A DNA stretch of 64,000 nt from Stappia sp. ES.058 (lineage in GTDB: Bacteria; Pseudomonadota; Alphaproteobacteria; Rhizobiales; Stappiaceae): assembly GCF_900105595.1 (NCBI RefSeq), contig NZ_LT629784.1, positions 372,001 to 436,000 on the forward strand. The letters are read 5' to 3'. The translations under genes and the position numbers were made by a program. Shown piece after piece: positions 17,407 through 26,794 of this stretch. The notes under the pieces were generated by a model. The model saw only the letters and a list, made by a program, of their open reading frames with translations, had not been told where the DNA came from and made no database searches. Position 1 is the stretch's first letter; the number at the start of each line of letters is the position of its first letter.

Positions 17407-18258
17407 TCAGCGCTCGGGAAGCACCAGCACCGTCGTTTCGGCTGGAAGCGACGCGCGGCTTGCGATCAGCAGCGGCGTGTCGCTCAAGGTCAGCGCATAG
17501 CCTTCGCCCACCATGCGGGCGGTGAAGCTCTCCAGCGAGCCGTAGGTGTAGGCATGCATCGGGATGATGAGGCGCGGCGACACGGCCTCGAGCACCTCGA
17601 CCATGCTGTCGAGGCGCAGCGTCGAGGCATTGTCGACGGGGGCGAAGACGATGTCGATGGTGCCGAGCCGGGCGAGGTCGTTTTGCGTGAGGCGATGGTG
17701 CAGATGGCCCAGATGGGCAATGCACAGGTCGGCGACCTCGAAGACGAAGATCGAGTTGCCGAGCCGTCGGGTCTCGCCGTTCCAGCCGCGGATGTTGGTC
17801 TGGATGTTGCGGATGCGCACGTCGTCGACCAGCAGATCGTGGTCCATCGGCCCGCCGTCCGGGTTCCAGCCGAGCAGGACGTGTTCGATCCCCGGATCCG
17901 GGTTCATGGTGAAATGCGTGCCATGCGCGCCGTTCATCGTCACGATGCGCGGCAGGCGCTCCGGCTTGTGGATGGCGTTGTAGTCGGTGGCGATGCGCAC
18001 GCCCATCGGCGTCTCGATCTCGAAGGTGGCATGTCCGATGTAGCGGATCGCGACCTGATCGCGGGCAAGGGCTGTCGGCTGGACCAGCGCGGCGCGCTGC
18101 ACGAGGGGCGGCGGCGCGCGCCAGGCATCGGCGAGGATCTGGCAGGAGGCCTGTGCCGCGCCGGTCAGGCCCGCCAGCGCGAGGGCGCTCGCGCCGAGCC
18201 GGGTCAACATGTGCCGGAACCCGTGTCGTCCGGTATCGCGTCGTGATGAAACCGCCAT
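17407..18258 (-). CDS. Exported metallo-beta-lactamase-fold hydrolase
   Basis: A 283-residue protein with a long basic N-terminus followed by a hydrophobic signal segment (LGASALALAGLTGAAQA). The mature part begins with the UlaG/YtnP-like strand VAIRYIGHATFEIETPMGVR, contains HLGHLHHRL, and ends with LIIPMHAYTYGS, all typical of metal-dependent MBL-fold hydrolases. The substrate cannot be predicted. It lies 47 bp from the patatin gene upstream and about 100 bp before the ankyrin gene, all on the minus strand, so co-transcription is possible. Confidence 0.82.
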   Translation of the reverse strand: MAVSSRRDTGRHGFRHMLTRLGASALALAGLTGAAQASCQILADAWRAPPPLVQRAALVQPTALARDQVAIRYIGHATFEIETPMGVRIATDYNAIHKPERLPRIVTMNGAHGTHFTMNPDPGIEHVLLGWNPDGGPMDHDLLVDDVRIRNIQTNIRGWNGETRRLGNSIFVFEVADLCIAHLGHLHHRLTQNDLARLGTIDIVFAPVDNASTLRLDSMVEVLEAVSPRLIIPMHAYTYGSLESFTARMVGEGYALTLSDTPLLIASRASLPAETTVLVLPER

Positions 18259-18305
18259 GCGCACCTCCCTGTCCTTGCGTAAGGATAGGCTCGCGCGCAA
18301 GAGCT

Positions 18306-19160
18306 TCAAGACCGGCCGGTGCCGTTTGCCTCGAATGTCTCGATCGCGACGGAAATGCGCCGCTTGACCATGTCGCGCATCGGTTCGGCGGCAGCGAGGA
18401 TCTTTTCGGTCTTCATGAAATCGAGCACGCGGAAGGCGGCGATGTCCGGCTTGACCAGAATGTCCGGCTGTCGGGTCTTCAGTTTCTCCAGCGTGATCGA
18501 CTGCATCAGGATCTGGGTTGCGCCGAAAACCGCGTCGCCCGCGCCCGGGATCGTCTTTCCCTTGCGCGGCATTGGCGAGCCGACGACGTCGGAGGCGACG
18601 ACGATGTCGATGTCCTCCGGCAGCGCGTCGAAGGGGAGGGGATTGACCAGACCGCCGTCGACCATGACCCGTTCGCCGACGAGAACGGGTTTGAACAGCG
18701 CCGGTATCGCGATCGACGCGGCGACGGCGGAATGCAGGGCACCGGTGTCCATCCGCGATTCCCGGCAGCGGAAGAAGTCGGTTGCGACCAGCGTCAGCGG
18801 GATCTTCAACTCCTCGAAGGTTTCGGGAATGTGGGCCCCGACGAAATGATGCACCACCTTGCCTGCATCGAACTGCATGAAGCCGGGCGTGCCGAAAATG
18901 TCGCCGAAGCGTCTCGGCCGCAGCTTCCACAGCCGCGAGAACACCGCATTGCGGTCGCGGAAGGTCGCTGTGGAAATCTCGCGCAGCTCCTCGCCGCTCA
19001 GGCCGCTGGCGTAGGCTGCGCCGAAGATCGCGCCGATCGAGGTCCCGGAAATCGCATGCGGCACGATCCCCAGATCGTCGAAGGCCTCCATGACCGGGAC
19101 ATGCGCCATGCCGCGCGCGCCGCCGCCGCCAAGCGCCAGTCCGATCCGGGGTGTCGTCAT
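18306..19160 (-). CDS. Patatin-like phospholipase (RssA-type)
   Basis: A 284-residue patatin-fold serine hydrolase. It has the oxyanion loop GLALGGGGARG, the nucleophile Ser41 in GTSIG and the catalytic Asp168 in DGGLVNPLP, giving a complete Ser-Asp dyad. Length and architecture match the common RssA/YlbK group of bacterial patatins, which act on membrane lipids. It is the first gene of the possible patatin, MBL, ankyrin series and lies 90 bp below the TylF-type gene. Confidence 0.9.
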   Translation of the reverse strand: MTTPRIGLALGGGGARGMAHVPVMEAFDDLGIVPHAISGTSIGAIFGAAYASGLSGEELREISTATFRDRNAVFSRLWKLRPRRFGDIFGTPGFMQFDAGKVVHHFVGAHIPETFEELKIPLTLVATDFFRCRESRMDTGALHSAVAASIAIPALFKPVLVGERVMVDGGLVNPLPFDALPEDIDIVVASDVVGSPMPRKGKTIPGAGDAVFGATQILMQSITLEKLKTRQPDILVKPDIAAFRVLDFMKTEKILAAAEPMRDMVKRRISVAIETFEANGTGRS

Positions 19161-19250
19161 TTCGTGTCTCCGCGCCTGGGCGTTGTCGCCGGGGTCAAGC
19201 CGCGTATCAACTCCGCGAATGCGGAATGAATATGATCGCGTGAGGGCCCG

Positions 19251-19991
19251 TCACGCCCCGGCCGGCTTGCGCACGACGGTCGGGGTCTTGTTGTAGGGGG
19301 CCTTTTCAAGCGCAAGCCTGCGGTTGCGCATGAAATCGTCCACCGCCTGCGTGGCGCCGGCGACGGCCGTGTAATCGTCGATGACGATCGCGCCGCCGGC
19401 AACCACGCGCTCGTACAGGTGTTCCAGCACGAAAGCAGTCGGTTCCAGAACATCCATGTCGAGATGCAAAAGCGCGATCCGAAGCGCCGGGTGCGCTTCC
19501 AGAAAGTCCGGCAGCGTGTCGAACACGTTTCCGGCCACCAGTTCGGTGTTGGAAAAGCCCTTTCCGGCGAGAAGTGCCGCGACCTCGTCGACCGACAGGC
19601 CGTCTCCGCCTGCGCGTTCCCAGTTCTCGATGAAGGCGTGGTCGCCGTCGAGCGTGAGCGCGCGGGTGGGAAAGACGCCGAAGGCATCGAAACCGATCAG
19701 CGCGCGCGCGTCGTCGTTTTCCAGAACGCGGCGAAACGTGGCGAAGCGGATGAAGGAGGCGGCCTTGAAAACGCCGAACTCCAGCACGTCGCCCGGAAGC
19801 CCGACGATGGTTTTGTAGATTTCGTATTGCGCCAGCGCCTTGGCCATGCGGTTCGGCGGCGCGAACCAGTTGTAGCCGTTCTCGTGGTCCCAGACGTCCG
19901 CCCGGCTCAGTCCGCGCACCCGTGTCCGGTTCGCCGTGAGGTCATTCTCGCCCGAGCCTGACAATCGTTCGTCTCCTGCATCACGCGTCAT
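19251..19991 (-). CDS. TylF/macrocin-type SAM-dependent methyltransferase
   Basis: A 246-residue class I methyltransferase-like protein. It has the SAM-site strand DVLEFGVFKAASF, the second acidic strand LIGFDAFGVFP, LLHLDMDVLEPT and GGAIVIDDYT, characteristic of the TylF family of metal-dependent sugar O-methyltransferases. No polysaccharide or antibiotic genes adjoin it, so the acceptor is unknown; glycan decoration is a guess. It reads in the same direction as the patatin gene. Confidence 0.82.
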   Translation of the reverse strand: MTRDAGDERLSGSGENDLTANRTRVRGLSRADVWDHENGYNWFAPPNRMAKALAQYEIYKTIVGLPGDVLEFGVFKAASFIRFATFRRVLENDDARALIGFDAFGVFPTRALTLDGDHAFIENWERAGGDGLSVDEVAALLAGKGFSNTELVAGNVFDTLPDFLEAHPALRIALLHLDMDVLEPTAFVLEHLYERVVAGGAIVIDDYTAVAGATQAVDDFMRNRRLALEKAPYNKTPTVVRKPAGA

Positions 19992-20031
19992 CGCGGTGTG
20001 TTGCCACTATGGAAGCGGGCGGAATCGCAAG

Positions 20032-20514
20032 TCAATCAACCGCAGTGCTTGCGGGCATCACGACCTCGCCAACGGCAACCCTTCCGGAACGGACCACGCG
20101 GGCATACCATCCGCCATGTCCGCGCATGGCGTTGTAACCGCCAAAGCCGAGCTCTTTTTCCATCCTGCTGCAGGGCGCGCAAGGTCCCGAGATTTCGATC
20201 TGCGCCCCCCCGAGCGCGACGGTCCGGTGACGCAGCGCGGCCAGATTGATGCCCGAGACCACGATGTTGCGGCGCAATCGGGCAGGCTCGATGGCAGCGG
20301 TCCCGACAAGGCTCGCGATCAGCGGCAGGTGCTCTGCCTGGATCAGCGTCACGGCGCGCTTGCCGCCGCTGGCGTGGTGGTCTCCTTCCAGCCCCGTCTC
20401 AAGCAGATGGGCCGCCTCGACAGGCTCGACCGGCGCAAGGCGCGCCGGGCGCAGGCCGATCCAGTCGATCCGCCCGCTGCGGGCATGCCGGGACAGCAAG
20501 TCTTTCAAATCCAT
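20032..20514 (-). CDS. MOSC-domain protein
   Basis: A 160-residue stand-alone MOSC domain. It has the early GLEGDHHAS motif, the central [12 protein letters not shown] and the conserved cysteine region [14 protein letters not shown]. Family members bind sulfur or molybdenum cofactor and include molybdenum-dependent N-hydroxylate-reducing enzymes. Small members such as this have unknown targets. It lies 40 bp upstream of the TylF-type gene on the same strand and is divergent from the VOC gene. Confidence 0.88.
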   Translation of the reverse strand: MDLKDLLSRHARSGRIDWIGLRPARLAPVEPVEAAHLLETGLEGDHHASGGKRAVTLIQAEHLPLIASLVGTAAIEPARLRRNIVVSGINLAALRHRTVALGGAQIEISGPCAPCSRMEKELGFGGYNAMRGHGGWYARVVRSGRVAVGEVVMPASTAVD

Positions 20515-20614
20515 GGATGCGTCCCCCGCTGCCTGCTTGCGCCATTGCGCTTGTCTTCGGCCACGGAATGCGGCACGACATTGTCAATCTCACACACGGA
20601 TCCGGAGATTTCCC

Positions 20615-21043
20615 ATGGCATCGCTGACGCCGTTCCATCTTGCCTTCCCGGTTCACGATCTGGAAGCCGCCCGTTCATTCTATAGGGATGTGCTCGGCTG
20701 CGGCCAGGGGCGCGAGGCCGACACCTGGATCGATTTCGACATGTTCGGCCACCAGATCGTCGCGCATTTCGACAAGGACGCCGCCGCGCAAGGTCCGCTG
20801 GTCAACCCGGTCGACGGCGATTCGGTGCCGGTGCCCCATTTCGGCGTTGTGCTCGCCATGGACGACTGGACCGCTCTCGCGGAGCGTTTGAAAACGCGCG
20901 ACGACACCCGTTGGGTGATCGAGCCAAAGATCCGTTTCAAGGGCGAACCCGGGGAGCAGGCGACCCTCTTTGTCCTGGATCCGTCCGGGAATGCGCTTGA
21001 ATTCAAGGCCTTCGCCGACATGGGTCAGCTTTTCGCGAGCTGA
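20615..21043 (+). CDS. VOC (glyoxalase/bleomycin-resistance) superfamily protein
   Basis: A 142-residue protein of paired beta-alpha-beta-beta-beta modules. It has [20 protein letters not shown] at the start, [11 protein letters not shown] in the middle and the final strand [18 protein letters not shown]. His, His and Glu in these positions are the usual metal ligands. The reaction is unknown; such proteins include dioxygenases and isomerases. It is divergent from the MOSC gene and precedes the kefB-like gene by about 150 bp. Confidence 0.85.
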   Translation: MASLTPFHLAFPVHDLEAARSFYRDVLGCGQGREADTWIDFDMFGHQIVAHFDKDAAAQGPLVNPVDGDSVPVPHFGVVLAMDDWTALAERLKTRDDTRWVIEPKIRFKGEPGEQATLFVLDPSGNALEFKAFADMGQLFAS

Positions 21044-21190
21044 AGCCCGCACGGAGCGTCCGCGCGTCATGCCGAGATCGCCGGCGGCGCCCGTGGTGTC
21101 GTCGAGGGAATACGGCTAGGATCGCGGGGGAAGGTGGTCGCCTCCCGGCCACCCCGCGACCTTTCATGTTGCGAGCGAACACGAGACCGA

Positions 21191-22999
21191 ATGGCCAGCG
21201 AAGCCGCGCCTCCCTTTTTTGTCGAATCGATCCTTTTCCTGTCGGCGACCGTCGTGGCGGTGCCGCTGGCGAAGCGCGTCGGTCTCGGCTCCGTCGTTGG
21301 ATATCTCGCCGCCGGCATGGCGATCGGACCTTTCGGCCTGGACTTCATCCCGTCGCCGGAGGAAGTCAGGGGCGTCGCGGAACTCGGCGTGGTGCTTCTG
21401 CTGTTCGTGATCGGGCTTGAACTGGAGCCGGCCCGCCTGTGGCGGATGAAGGGCGATATCTTCGGCCTCGGCACGTCCCAGGTCCTGGCTTGCGGTGCGG
21501 CGCTGGTCGGGCTGTTCCTGCTTGCCGGACAGGCGCCGAATGTCGCGATCATCGCCGGACTCGGGCTGGCGCTGTCCTCCACCGCCTTTGCGCTGCAGAT
21601 CCTTCAGGAACGCGGACAACTCTCCACCAGCTACGGTCAGCGTGCCTTTGGCATTCTGCTCCTGCAGGACATGGCGATCGTGCCGCTGCTGGCGCTCGTT
21701 CCCATTCTCGCGCCGGGCAAGGACGATGTCGGCGGCACCGGCATTCTGATGGAAATCGGTATCACGATCACCGCCGTCGGCGGGGTGATCGTGGCGGGTC
21801 GCTATCTGTTGACGCCGTTGTTCACGCTGCTGTCGGCTGTCAGGGCGCGTGAGGTGATGCTCGCCGCGGCCCTTCTGGTTGCGCTGGGAAGCGGCGGGAT
21901 CATGCATGCGGCCGGCCTGTCGATGGCGCTCGGTGCGTTTCTCGCCGGGGTCCTGCTGGCGGAATCGAGTTTTCGTCACACGCTGGAAGCCGACATCGAG
22001 CCCTTCCGGTCGATCCTCATGGGCCTGTTTTTCATTTCCGTCGGCATGTCGCTGGATCTTGGGCTGGTTGTCGAGAACTGGCGCCTGGTGGCGCTGGGCG
22101 TCGTCGCCGTGATGGGGGTGAAGGGTATCATCATCTGGGGGTTGTCGCGGGTTTTCGGGTCGACCAACTCCGACGCCTTGAAGATCGCCGTGACGCTGCC
22201 CCAGGGGGGCGAGTTCGCCTTCGTGCTCTTCACCGCGGCCGCCGCTGCGGGCGTCCTGCAGAGCGAAATCCTGACGCTCCTTCTCGCCGTCGTCGTGCTT
22301 ACGATGCTGATGACGCCGATCGGCTGTCTGGCCCACGATCTTCTGGCGAAACGGCTGCAGGAGCGCGGCGTGGAGCCGGCGGCGATCGAGGGGTTCGACG
22401 AGACCCGCCCGACCGTTCTGGTGATCGGCTTCGGGCGGTTCGGCATGATGGTCTCGCAGATGCTCACCTCCGAGGAGGTCGAGGTGACCGCGCTCGACAA
22501 CCGGGCGGATCGGGTCGCCTACGCGCGGAAGCTCGGTTACAAGGTCTTCGTCGGCGACGCGACGCGGGCGGATGTTCTCAAGGCTGCCGGTGCGGAGGAG
22601 GCCGTTCTCGTCGCGTTGTGCATCGAGAACGACCAGGTGATGGGCCAGGCGATCGACCTTGTCCGCTCGAATTTTCCGAAAGCCAAGATCTACTGCCGCG
22701 CGACCGACCGCGCCCATGCGCTGGATCTCACCCGGCGCGGCGTCGATTTCCAGATCCGCGAGACCTTCGAGTCGAGCGTCACGTTCGGTCGCGCCGCGCT
22801 GGGCGCGCTCGGGATCGCAAACGACCGCATCGCCGAGATCGAGACCGATGTGCGCCGCCGCGATCAGGAACGTCTCGACGCGCAGTTGCGTGACGGGTTC
22901 ATGGCCGGATCCGAGACGTTGCACCGGGTCACGCCGCGCGCCGGCGCCTCGAAGGGCAGGCAAACCGGTCCGGCGCCTGACACGACACGGGACGAGTGA
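21191..22999 (+). CDS. KefB/KefC-type monovalent cation:proton antiporter with RCK domain
   Basis: A 602-residue CPA2 antiporter. About 12 membrane segments cover residues 8-385, including GYLAAGMAIGPFGLDFI, LLLFVIGLELEPARLWRMK and LLLQDMAIVPLLAL, followed by a TrkA-N (RCK) Rossmann domain from about 400 (TVLVIGFGRFGMMVSQML, VFVGDATRADVLKAAGAEEA). It should exchange K+ or Na+ for protons in the inner membrane, gated by nucleotide or glutathione-type ligands. Its C-terminus is a short disordered tail. No KefF/KefG-type ancillary gene is adjacent. Confidence 0.92.
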   Translation: MASEAAPPFFVESILFLSATVVAVPLAKRVGLGSVVGYLAAGMAIGPFGLDFIPSPEEVRGVAELGVVLLLFVIGLELEPARLWRMKGDIFGLGTSQVLACGAALVGLFLLAGQAPNVAIIAGLGLALSSTAFALQILQERGQLSTSYGQRAFGILLLQDMAIVPLLALVPILAPGKDDVGGTGILMEIGITITAVGGVIVAGRYLLTPLFTLLSAVRAREVMLAAALLVALGSGGIMHAAGLSMALGAFLAGVLLAESSFRHTLEADIEPFRSILMGLFFISVGMSLDLGLVVENWRLVALGVVAVMGVKGIIIWGLSRVFGSTNSDALKIAVTLPQGGEFAFVLFTAAAAAGVLQSEILTLLLAVVVLTMLMTPIGCLAHDLLAKRLQERGVEPAAIEGFDETRPTVLVIGFGRFGMMVSQMLTSEEVEVTALDNRADRVAYARKLGYKVFVGDATRADVLKAAGAEEAVLVALCIENDQVMGQAIDLVRSNFPKAKIYCRATDRAHALDLTRRGVDFQIRETFESSVTFGRAALGALGIANDRIAEIETDVRRRDQERLDAQLRDGFMAGSETLHRVTPRAGASKGRQTGPAPDTTRDE

Positions 23000-23113
23000 C
23001 GACAGACGCAAGCGCGGGATGCGCGGGGCTGGCAAATGAGGCCGCGCGCGGCTATCTAGGGGCGAGATTCAGGTGAACAACCAGACGAACGCACGGACGT
23101 TGCGAGGCACGAC

Positions 23114-23335
23114 ATGATGAACCGGATTGAGACCCCCCGCGCGCCGGGCGAAGCGCGCATCCGCTATCTCGACGCGGATTACCAGATGCTGTCGCCGGGA
23201 ACATTCGTGCGTTGCGCCGTGACCGGTCAGTCCATTCCGATCGACGAGCTGAAGTACTGGAGCGTTTCGCGCCAGGAGGCCTATGTCGATGCGGCCGCCT
23301 CGATGCGCCGCTTCAAGGAAGCCGGCGGCGCCTGA
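23114..23335 (+). CDS. DUF2093 family protein
   Basis: A 73-residue protein with the pattern ARIRYLDADYQMLSPGTFVR, CAVTGQSIPIDELKYWSV and RQEAYVDAAAS, matching the small DUF2093 family of alphaproteobacteria. CAVTG includes a single cysteine, so it is not a full zinc ribbon. It stands alone and ends 21 bp from the convergent lpxK gene. The function is unknown. Confidence 0.85.
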   Translation: MMNRIETPRAPGEARIRYLDADYQMLSPGTFVRCAVTGQSIPIDELKYWSVSRQEAYVDAAASMRRFKEAGGA

Positions 23336-23356
23336 GAATTTTGCGAAACGCGACCT

Positions 23357-24424
23357 TCAATCGACAAATTTTGTGCCGGATTTAAGCAATTTTGCGTTTG
23401 AAGTTGATGAAATTGCACGAATTGCCGTCTCCAGGAAGGTTGCAAGCGCCTCCGGCTCGCTGAGCCGCATCTCCACCTCCAGCACCCGGGCGCGCGCCGC
23501 GAGCTCTGTCAGCGCTGGTGTCGTCGCGCCGGCGAGACGGACGTGATCCTTGCGCGTCGTGACCAGCGTGAGCCCCTGTGCATCGGCCTCGCGCAGCAGC
23601 GTTTGCGCATCGCTTTCATGATAGCGGTGGTGATCGGGATATCCCCGCGCCGCGACGATCTCTATGCCCGCCTCCCTGGCGGAGCGGAACACCTTCTCCG
23701 GTCGTCCGATACCGGCAAAGACAAGGGCCCGCGCCCCCTTCAGGTCGTCCGCGGCAAAGGGCACCAGCGCAGCGTGGAATGCCGCGACATCTTGGGCATC
23801 GGTCCGGGCGAGGACGGCCGCGCCGGCTGTTCCGTCGCCGATAGCGACCAGCGCACCGGCGAAGGGCATCTGCCGCGCAAGGGGCGCCCGCAAGGGCCCG
23901 GCGGGCACGCAAAGACCATTGCCGATGCCGGTCTCGCCGTCGACCAGAACAAGTGACAGGGTTTTTTCCAGATCCGGGTTTTGAAACCCGTCGTCCATCA
24001 GCAGAATGTCGCCAAGGGTTTCGGCAAGCCGCGCGCCTGCGACCCGGTCGCGCGCGACCACCGTCGGCGCGCTTTCGGCCAGCAGAAGAGCCTCGTCGCC
24101 GACATCCGGTGCGCCATGCCGGGTCGGGTCAACGAGGAGCGGGCCAGTTTCGCGTCCGCCGTAACCGCGCAGCAGAAAGACCGGCGTCCAGCCGTTCTGG
24201 ATCAAGAGCGGCGCGAGCGCCAGGGCGAAGGGCGTCTTGCCCGTGCCGCCTGCGACGAAATTTCCGACGCAGATCACGGGACTGTCGACGCGCCCCTTCG
24301 GTGCGCGGGCCATGCGCCAGGCGGTGATCGCACCGTAGAGCGCCGAGACCGGCTGAAGCAGGCGGGCGAGGGCGGACGGCCGGGCACGCCACCAGAACGA
24401 GGGTGCCCGGCGCAGCCCGCTCAT
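23357..24424 (-). CDS. lpxK: Tetraacyldisaccharide 4'-kinase LpxK
   Basis: A 355-residue inner-membrane kinase that phosphorylates the lipid A disaccharide at the 4' position to make lipid IVA. The P-loop-like VGNFVAGGTGKTPFALAL is at residues 53-70. Typical blocks include RGYGG, VGDEALLLA, DGFQNPDLEK and GIGRPEKVFRSAREAG. Its ATG overlaps the waaA stop by four bases (ATGA), as the last gene of the lipid A/Kdo block read from the minus strand. Confidence 0.95.
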   Translation of the reverse strand: MSGLRRAPSFWWRARPSALARLLQPVSALYGAITAWRMARAPKGRVDSPVICVGNFVAGGTGKTPFALALAPLLIQNGWTPVFLLRGYGGRETGPLLVDPTRHGAPDVGDEALLLAESAPTVVARDRVAGARLAETLGDILLMDDGFQNPDLEKTLSLVLVDGETGIGNGLCVPAGPLRAPLARQMPFAGALVAIGDGTAGAAVLARTDAQDVAAFHAALVPFAADDLKGARALVFAGIGRPEKVFRSAREAGIEIVAARGYPDHHRYHESDAQTLLREADAQGLTLVTTRKDHVRLAGATTPALTELAARARVLEVEMRLSEPEALATFLETAIRAISSTSNAKLLKSGTKFVD

Positions 24425-25770
24425 CTTTCGTCTCCGTCCGGCAGCAACGTGCTCAATTCGTGCAAGGTGGCAGCGAGCGCACCGGCACCGGCTTCGCTGA
24501 CCTCGGCGGCGACGTCCGCGCGCCGGGCCCGCAGTCCGGGATCGCGCAGAAGCGCGACGACGGCCGCTCCCAGGCTCTGCGCGTCGCGCACGATCTGCGC
24601 GCCCTTGGCAGACAGCAGCGGCGTGTAGATGTCTTCCAGGTTGAAGACATGCGGACCGGTCAGGATCGCTGTGTCCAGCCGGGCGGCCTCAAGCGGGTTT
24701 TGGCCACCCTCCGGCACCAGTGACTTGCCGATGAAGGCAACGGGCGCAAGCCGGTAGAAAAGCCCCATCTCGCCAATGGTGTCTGCCAGATAGACGTCCG
24801 TGTCGGCGGCAAGCGGCTCTCCTCGCGAGCGTTGCGCGACGCGCAATCCGCTTGCGCGCAGGTCGCTTGCGATCCCGTCGCCGCGATGGGGATGACGCGG
24901 CACCAGCAGCGTCAGCAGGCCGGGCAGGGCGGCGGCGGCGGTGCGGTGGACCTCGTCGATGAGGGACTCCTCGCCGTCGTGGGTGCTGGCGGCAAGCCAT
25001 GTAGGGCGCTCGCCGATTGCGTGCTTGAGATCCGCCAGCGCCTGCGGATCCGCCTTGAGCGATCCGCTGTCGTATTTCAGGTTGCCGGCGACGGCCACGC
25101 GCCGCGCGCCGAGTGCCGCCATCCGCTGCGCGTCTTCCCTGGTTTGCGCCAGACACAGGTCGATGCGCGAGAACACCTGCCAGGCAAGCCCGCGCGCCCT
25201 GGCCCAGCCTCGTGACGTGCGCTCAGACATGGTCGCACTGACGATGGCGAAGGGGATCTGCCGGCCGGAGAGGGCTGCAATGGTCGCTGGCCAGATCTCC
25301 GATTCCATCGTCACGGCCAGGTCCGGACGCCAATGGGCAAGAAAACGCTCAAGGTTCGGCGCGGTGTCATAGGGGACGAACTGATGTGTGATGCCGGCGC
25401 GAGTCCGGCTGGCGGCGATGCGCGCCGAGGTGACGGTTCCGGTCGTCAGCAGGACGTTCAGGCCCCTGCCGATCAGGGCATCGATCAGCGCGTCGGCGGC
25501 GTTCATCTCGCCGACACTTGCCGCATGCAGCCACACAAGCCGTCCGACGGGGCGCGCGCAGGATGCTCGCCCGAACCGTTCGCCACGCCGTGATCCGTCC
25601 TCCTTGCCGCGTGCGGCCCTGCGACGAAACAGCAACGCCAGGCCCGGATTGGCGATATGGCCGAAGGCCCGGTAGCCGGCAAGCGCGGCCGCGCCGATCC
25701 AGCGGCTGGGCGCGGCGGGACGCGATGGCACGGGCGCGCCCGGCGTTTGCGTTTCCGGCGCCTGGCTCAT
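24421..25770 (-). CDS. waaA: 3-deoxy-D-manno-octulosonic acid transferase
   Basis: A 449-residue GT30 glycosyltransferase that adds Kdo to lipid IVA from CMP-Kdo at the inner membrane. It shows WLHAASVGEMNAADALIDAL, MESEIWPATIAALSGRQIPF, AVAGNLKYDSG and the C-terminal EGGQNPLEAARLDTAIL. The N-terminus has an extra Pro/Ala-rich stretch of some 25 residues before the membrane anchor (GAAALAGYRAFGHIA). It overlaps both neighbours by ATGA, so translation of the three genes is coupled. Confidence 0.95.
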   Translation of the reverse strand: MSQAPETQTPGAPVPSRPAAPSRWIGAAALAGYRAFGHIANPGLALLFRRRAARGKEDGSRRGERFGRASCARPVGRLVWLHAASVGEMNAADALIDALIGRGLNVLLTTGTVTSARIAASRTRAGITHQFVPYDTAPNLERFLAHWRPDLAVTMESEIWPATIAALSGRQIPFAIVSATMSERTSRGWARARGLAWQVFSRIDLCLAQTREDAQRMAALGARRVAVAGNLKYDSGSLKADPQALADLKHAIGERPTWLAASTHDGEESLIDEVHRTAAAALPGLLTLLVPRHPHRGDGIASDLRASGLRVAQRSRGEPLAADTDVYLADTIGEMGLFYRLAPVAFIGKSLVPEGGQNPLEAARLDTAILTGPHVFNLEDIYTPLLSAKGAQIVRDAQSLGAAVVALLRDPGLRARRADVAAEVSEAGAGALAATLHELSTLLPDGDER

Positions 25771-26456
25771 GAGCGTTGCACCAGTTCGTCGGCGCGCTGC
25801 GTCACGGCATTCATCGCGGCCTCGACCTCGAGACGCGCGGCTTCGATGCGCGCCTCGTCGGCGTCTTGCGGCACGTGAATGAGCGGGCCGGTCGCAATCG
25901 ACATCGTGCTGAACGGCAGGTTGATCGTCGCCCTGTCCCAGGAGCCCAGCGTGATGTGCCAGCGCGTGGCGGCAGCGAGCGGCAGGATCGGGCGGCCCGA
26001 GCGGGCGGCCAGCTGCACGATGCCGGGGCCGGCGACCCGCGAGACCTTGGGTACGTCGGCGGTGATGGAGACGCTTGCGCCCTCGCGAAGCGCGCGCAGC
26101 GCCTCTATGAACCCGCGCGCGCCGCCGCGTTTGGCGACCTGATGCGGCTTGTGCGCGCCGGAGGCGCGGATCGCGCCCATGCCGAGACGCTCGGCCGCAA
26201 TCGCGTTGATCTCGCCGTCGGCGGATTTCGAAATCATGGCGCGCGCCTCATGTCCGGGCGGACGGGCGAAGGGTAGCAGGAAGTGCTGTCCGTGCCACAT
26301 GGCGCAGATCACCGGCAGGTCCGGGCGGATGGCGTCGAAAAAGTCCGGCGGATCGAGTACGAATGTGCTCGTGCTGCGCACCATCTGCAAATAGCCGCCG
26401 AGTGCCTTGCCGATCGCGCGCTGGACGAACGGCGCGCGGCCCGCCCGCTTCAGCAT
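25767..26456 (-). CDS. DUF374 lysophospholipid acyltransferase-like protein
   Basis: A 229-residue protein of the DUF374 group next to waaA. An acyltransferase-like core is visible: ICAMWHGQHFLLPF (the H-x-x-H variant of the usual HX4D box) and SITADVPKVSRVAGPG, which stands where the DGP motif is found. A role in lipid A or lipoprotein acylation is inferred from its constant place beside waaA-lpxK in Hyphomicrobiales. It overlaps the waaA start by four bases. Confidence 0.88.
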   Translation of the reverse strand: MLKRAGRAPFVQRAIGKALGGYLQMVRSTSTFVLDPPDFFDAIRPDLPVICAMWHGQHFLLPFARPPGHEARAMISKSADGEINAIAAERLGMGAIRASGAHKPHQVAKRGGARGFIEALRALREGASVSITADVPKVSRVAGPGIVQLAARSGRPILPLAAATRWHITLGSWDRATINLPFSTMSIATGPLIHVPQDADEARIEAARLEVEAAMNAVTQRADELVQRS

Positions 26457-26510
26457 GATGGCATTCGCACGGCGTGCGACAATCTCGACACGATCCGCAT
26501 GTCTGTCCGC

Positions 26511-26753
26511 TTACTGTCCGTCCGTTTCCGGGTCGAGCAGCCGGTGCATGTGGACGATGAAGTACCGCATATGTGCATTGTCGACCGACTGCTGGGCCTT
26601 TTGCTTCCACACTTTCTGCGCGCTGGCGTAATTTGGGTAGATGCCGACCAGGTCAAGCGAATCCAGATCCCGGAAGGTGAGGCCGTCGACCGTTTCCAGT
26701 TCGCCGCCAAAAACGAGGTGAAGCAGTTGCTTGCCAGTATCTTCGTTTGTCAT
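26511..26753 (-). CDS. DUF4170 family protein
   Basis: An 80-residue soluble protein with LLHLVFGGELETVDGLTFRD, VGIYPNYASAQKVWKQKAQ and DNAHMRYFIVHMHRLLDP. This is the usual small gene between the cysQ and DUF374 genes in this block in related bacteria. There is no signal peptide or catalytic motif. The function is unknown. The position suggests a link to envelope biogenesis. Confidence 0.85.
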   Translation of the reverse strand: MTNEDTGKQLLHLVFGGELETVDGLTFRDLDSLDLVGIYPNYASAQKVWKQKAQQSVDNAHMRYFIVHMHRLLDPETDGQ

Positions 26754-26794
26754 TGTCTGTCTCCGAGGGGCCGGTGCCGCAAGGGATCGCCGGG

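Noticed and set aside
13239..19160. Patatin, MBL-fold and ankyrin-NTPase genes as one defence operon (CapV-like effector plus sensor)
   Set aside because: The patatin looks like the common RssA type and the MBL protein has a signal peptide. No nucleotide cyclase or other defence gene is near. Co-direction alone is too weak, so I treat only the ankyrin NTPase as a candidate.
21164..23035. A 623-residue minus-strand frame across the kefB-like gene
   Set aside because: Shadow frame; the plus strand has a full antiporter plus RCK domain.
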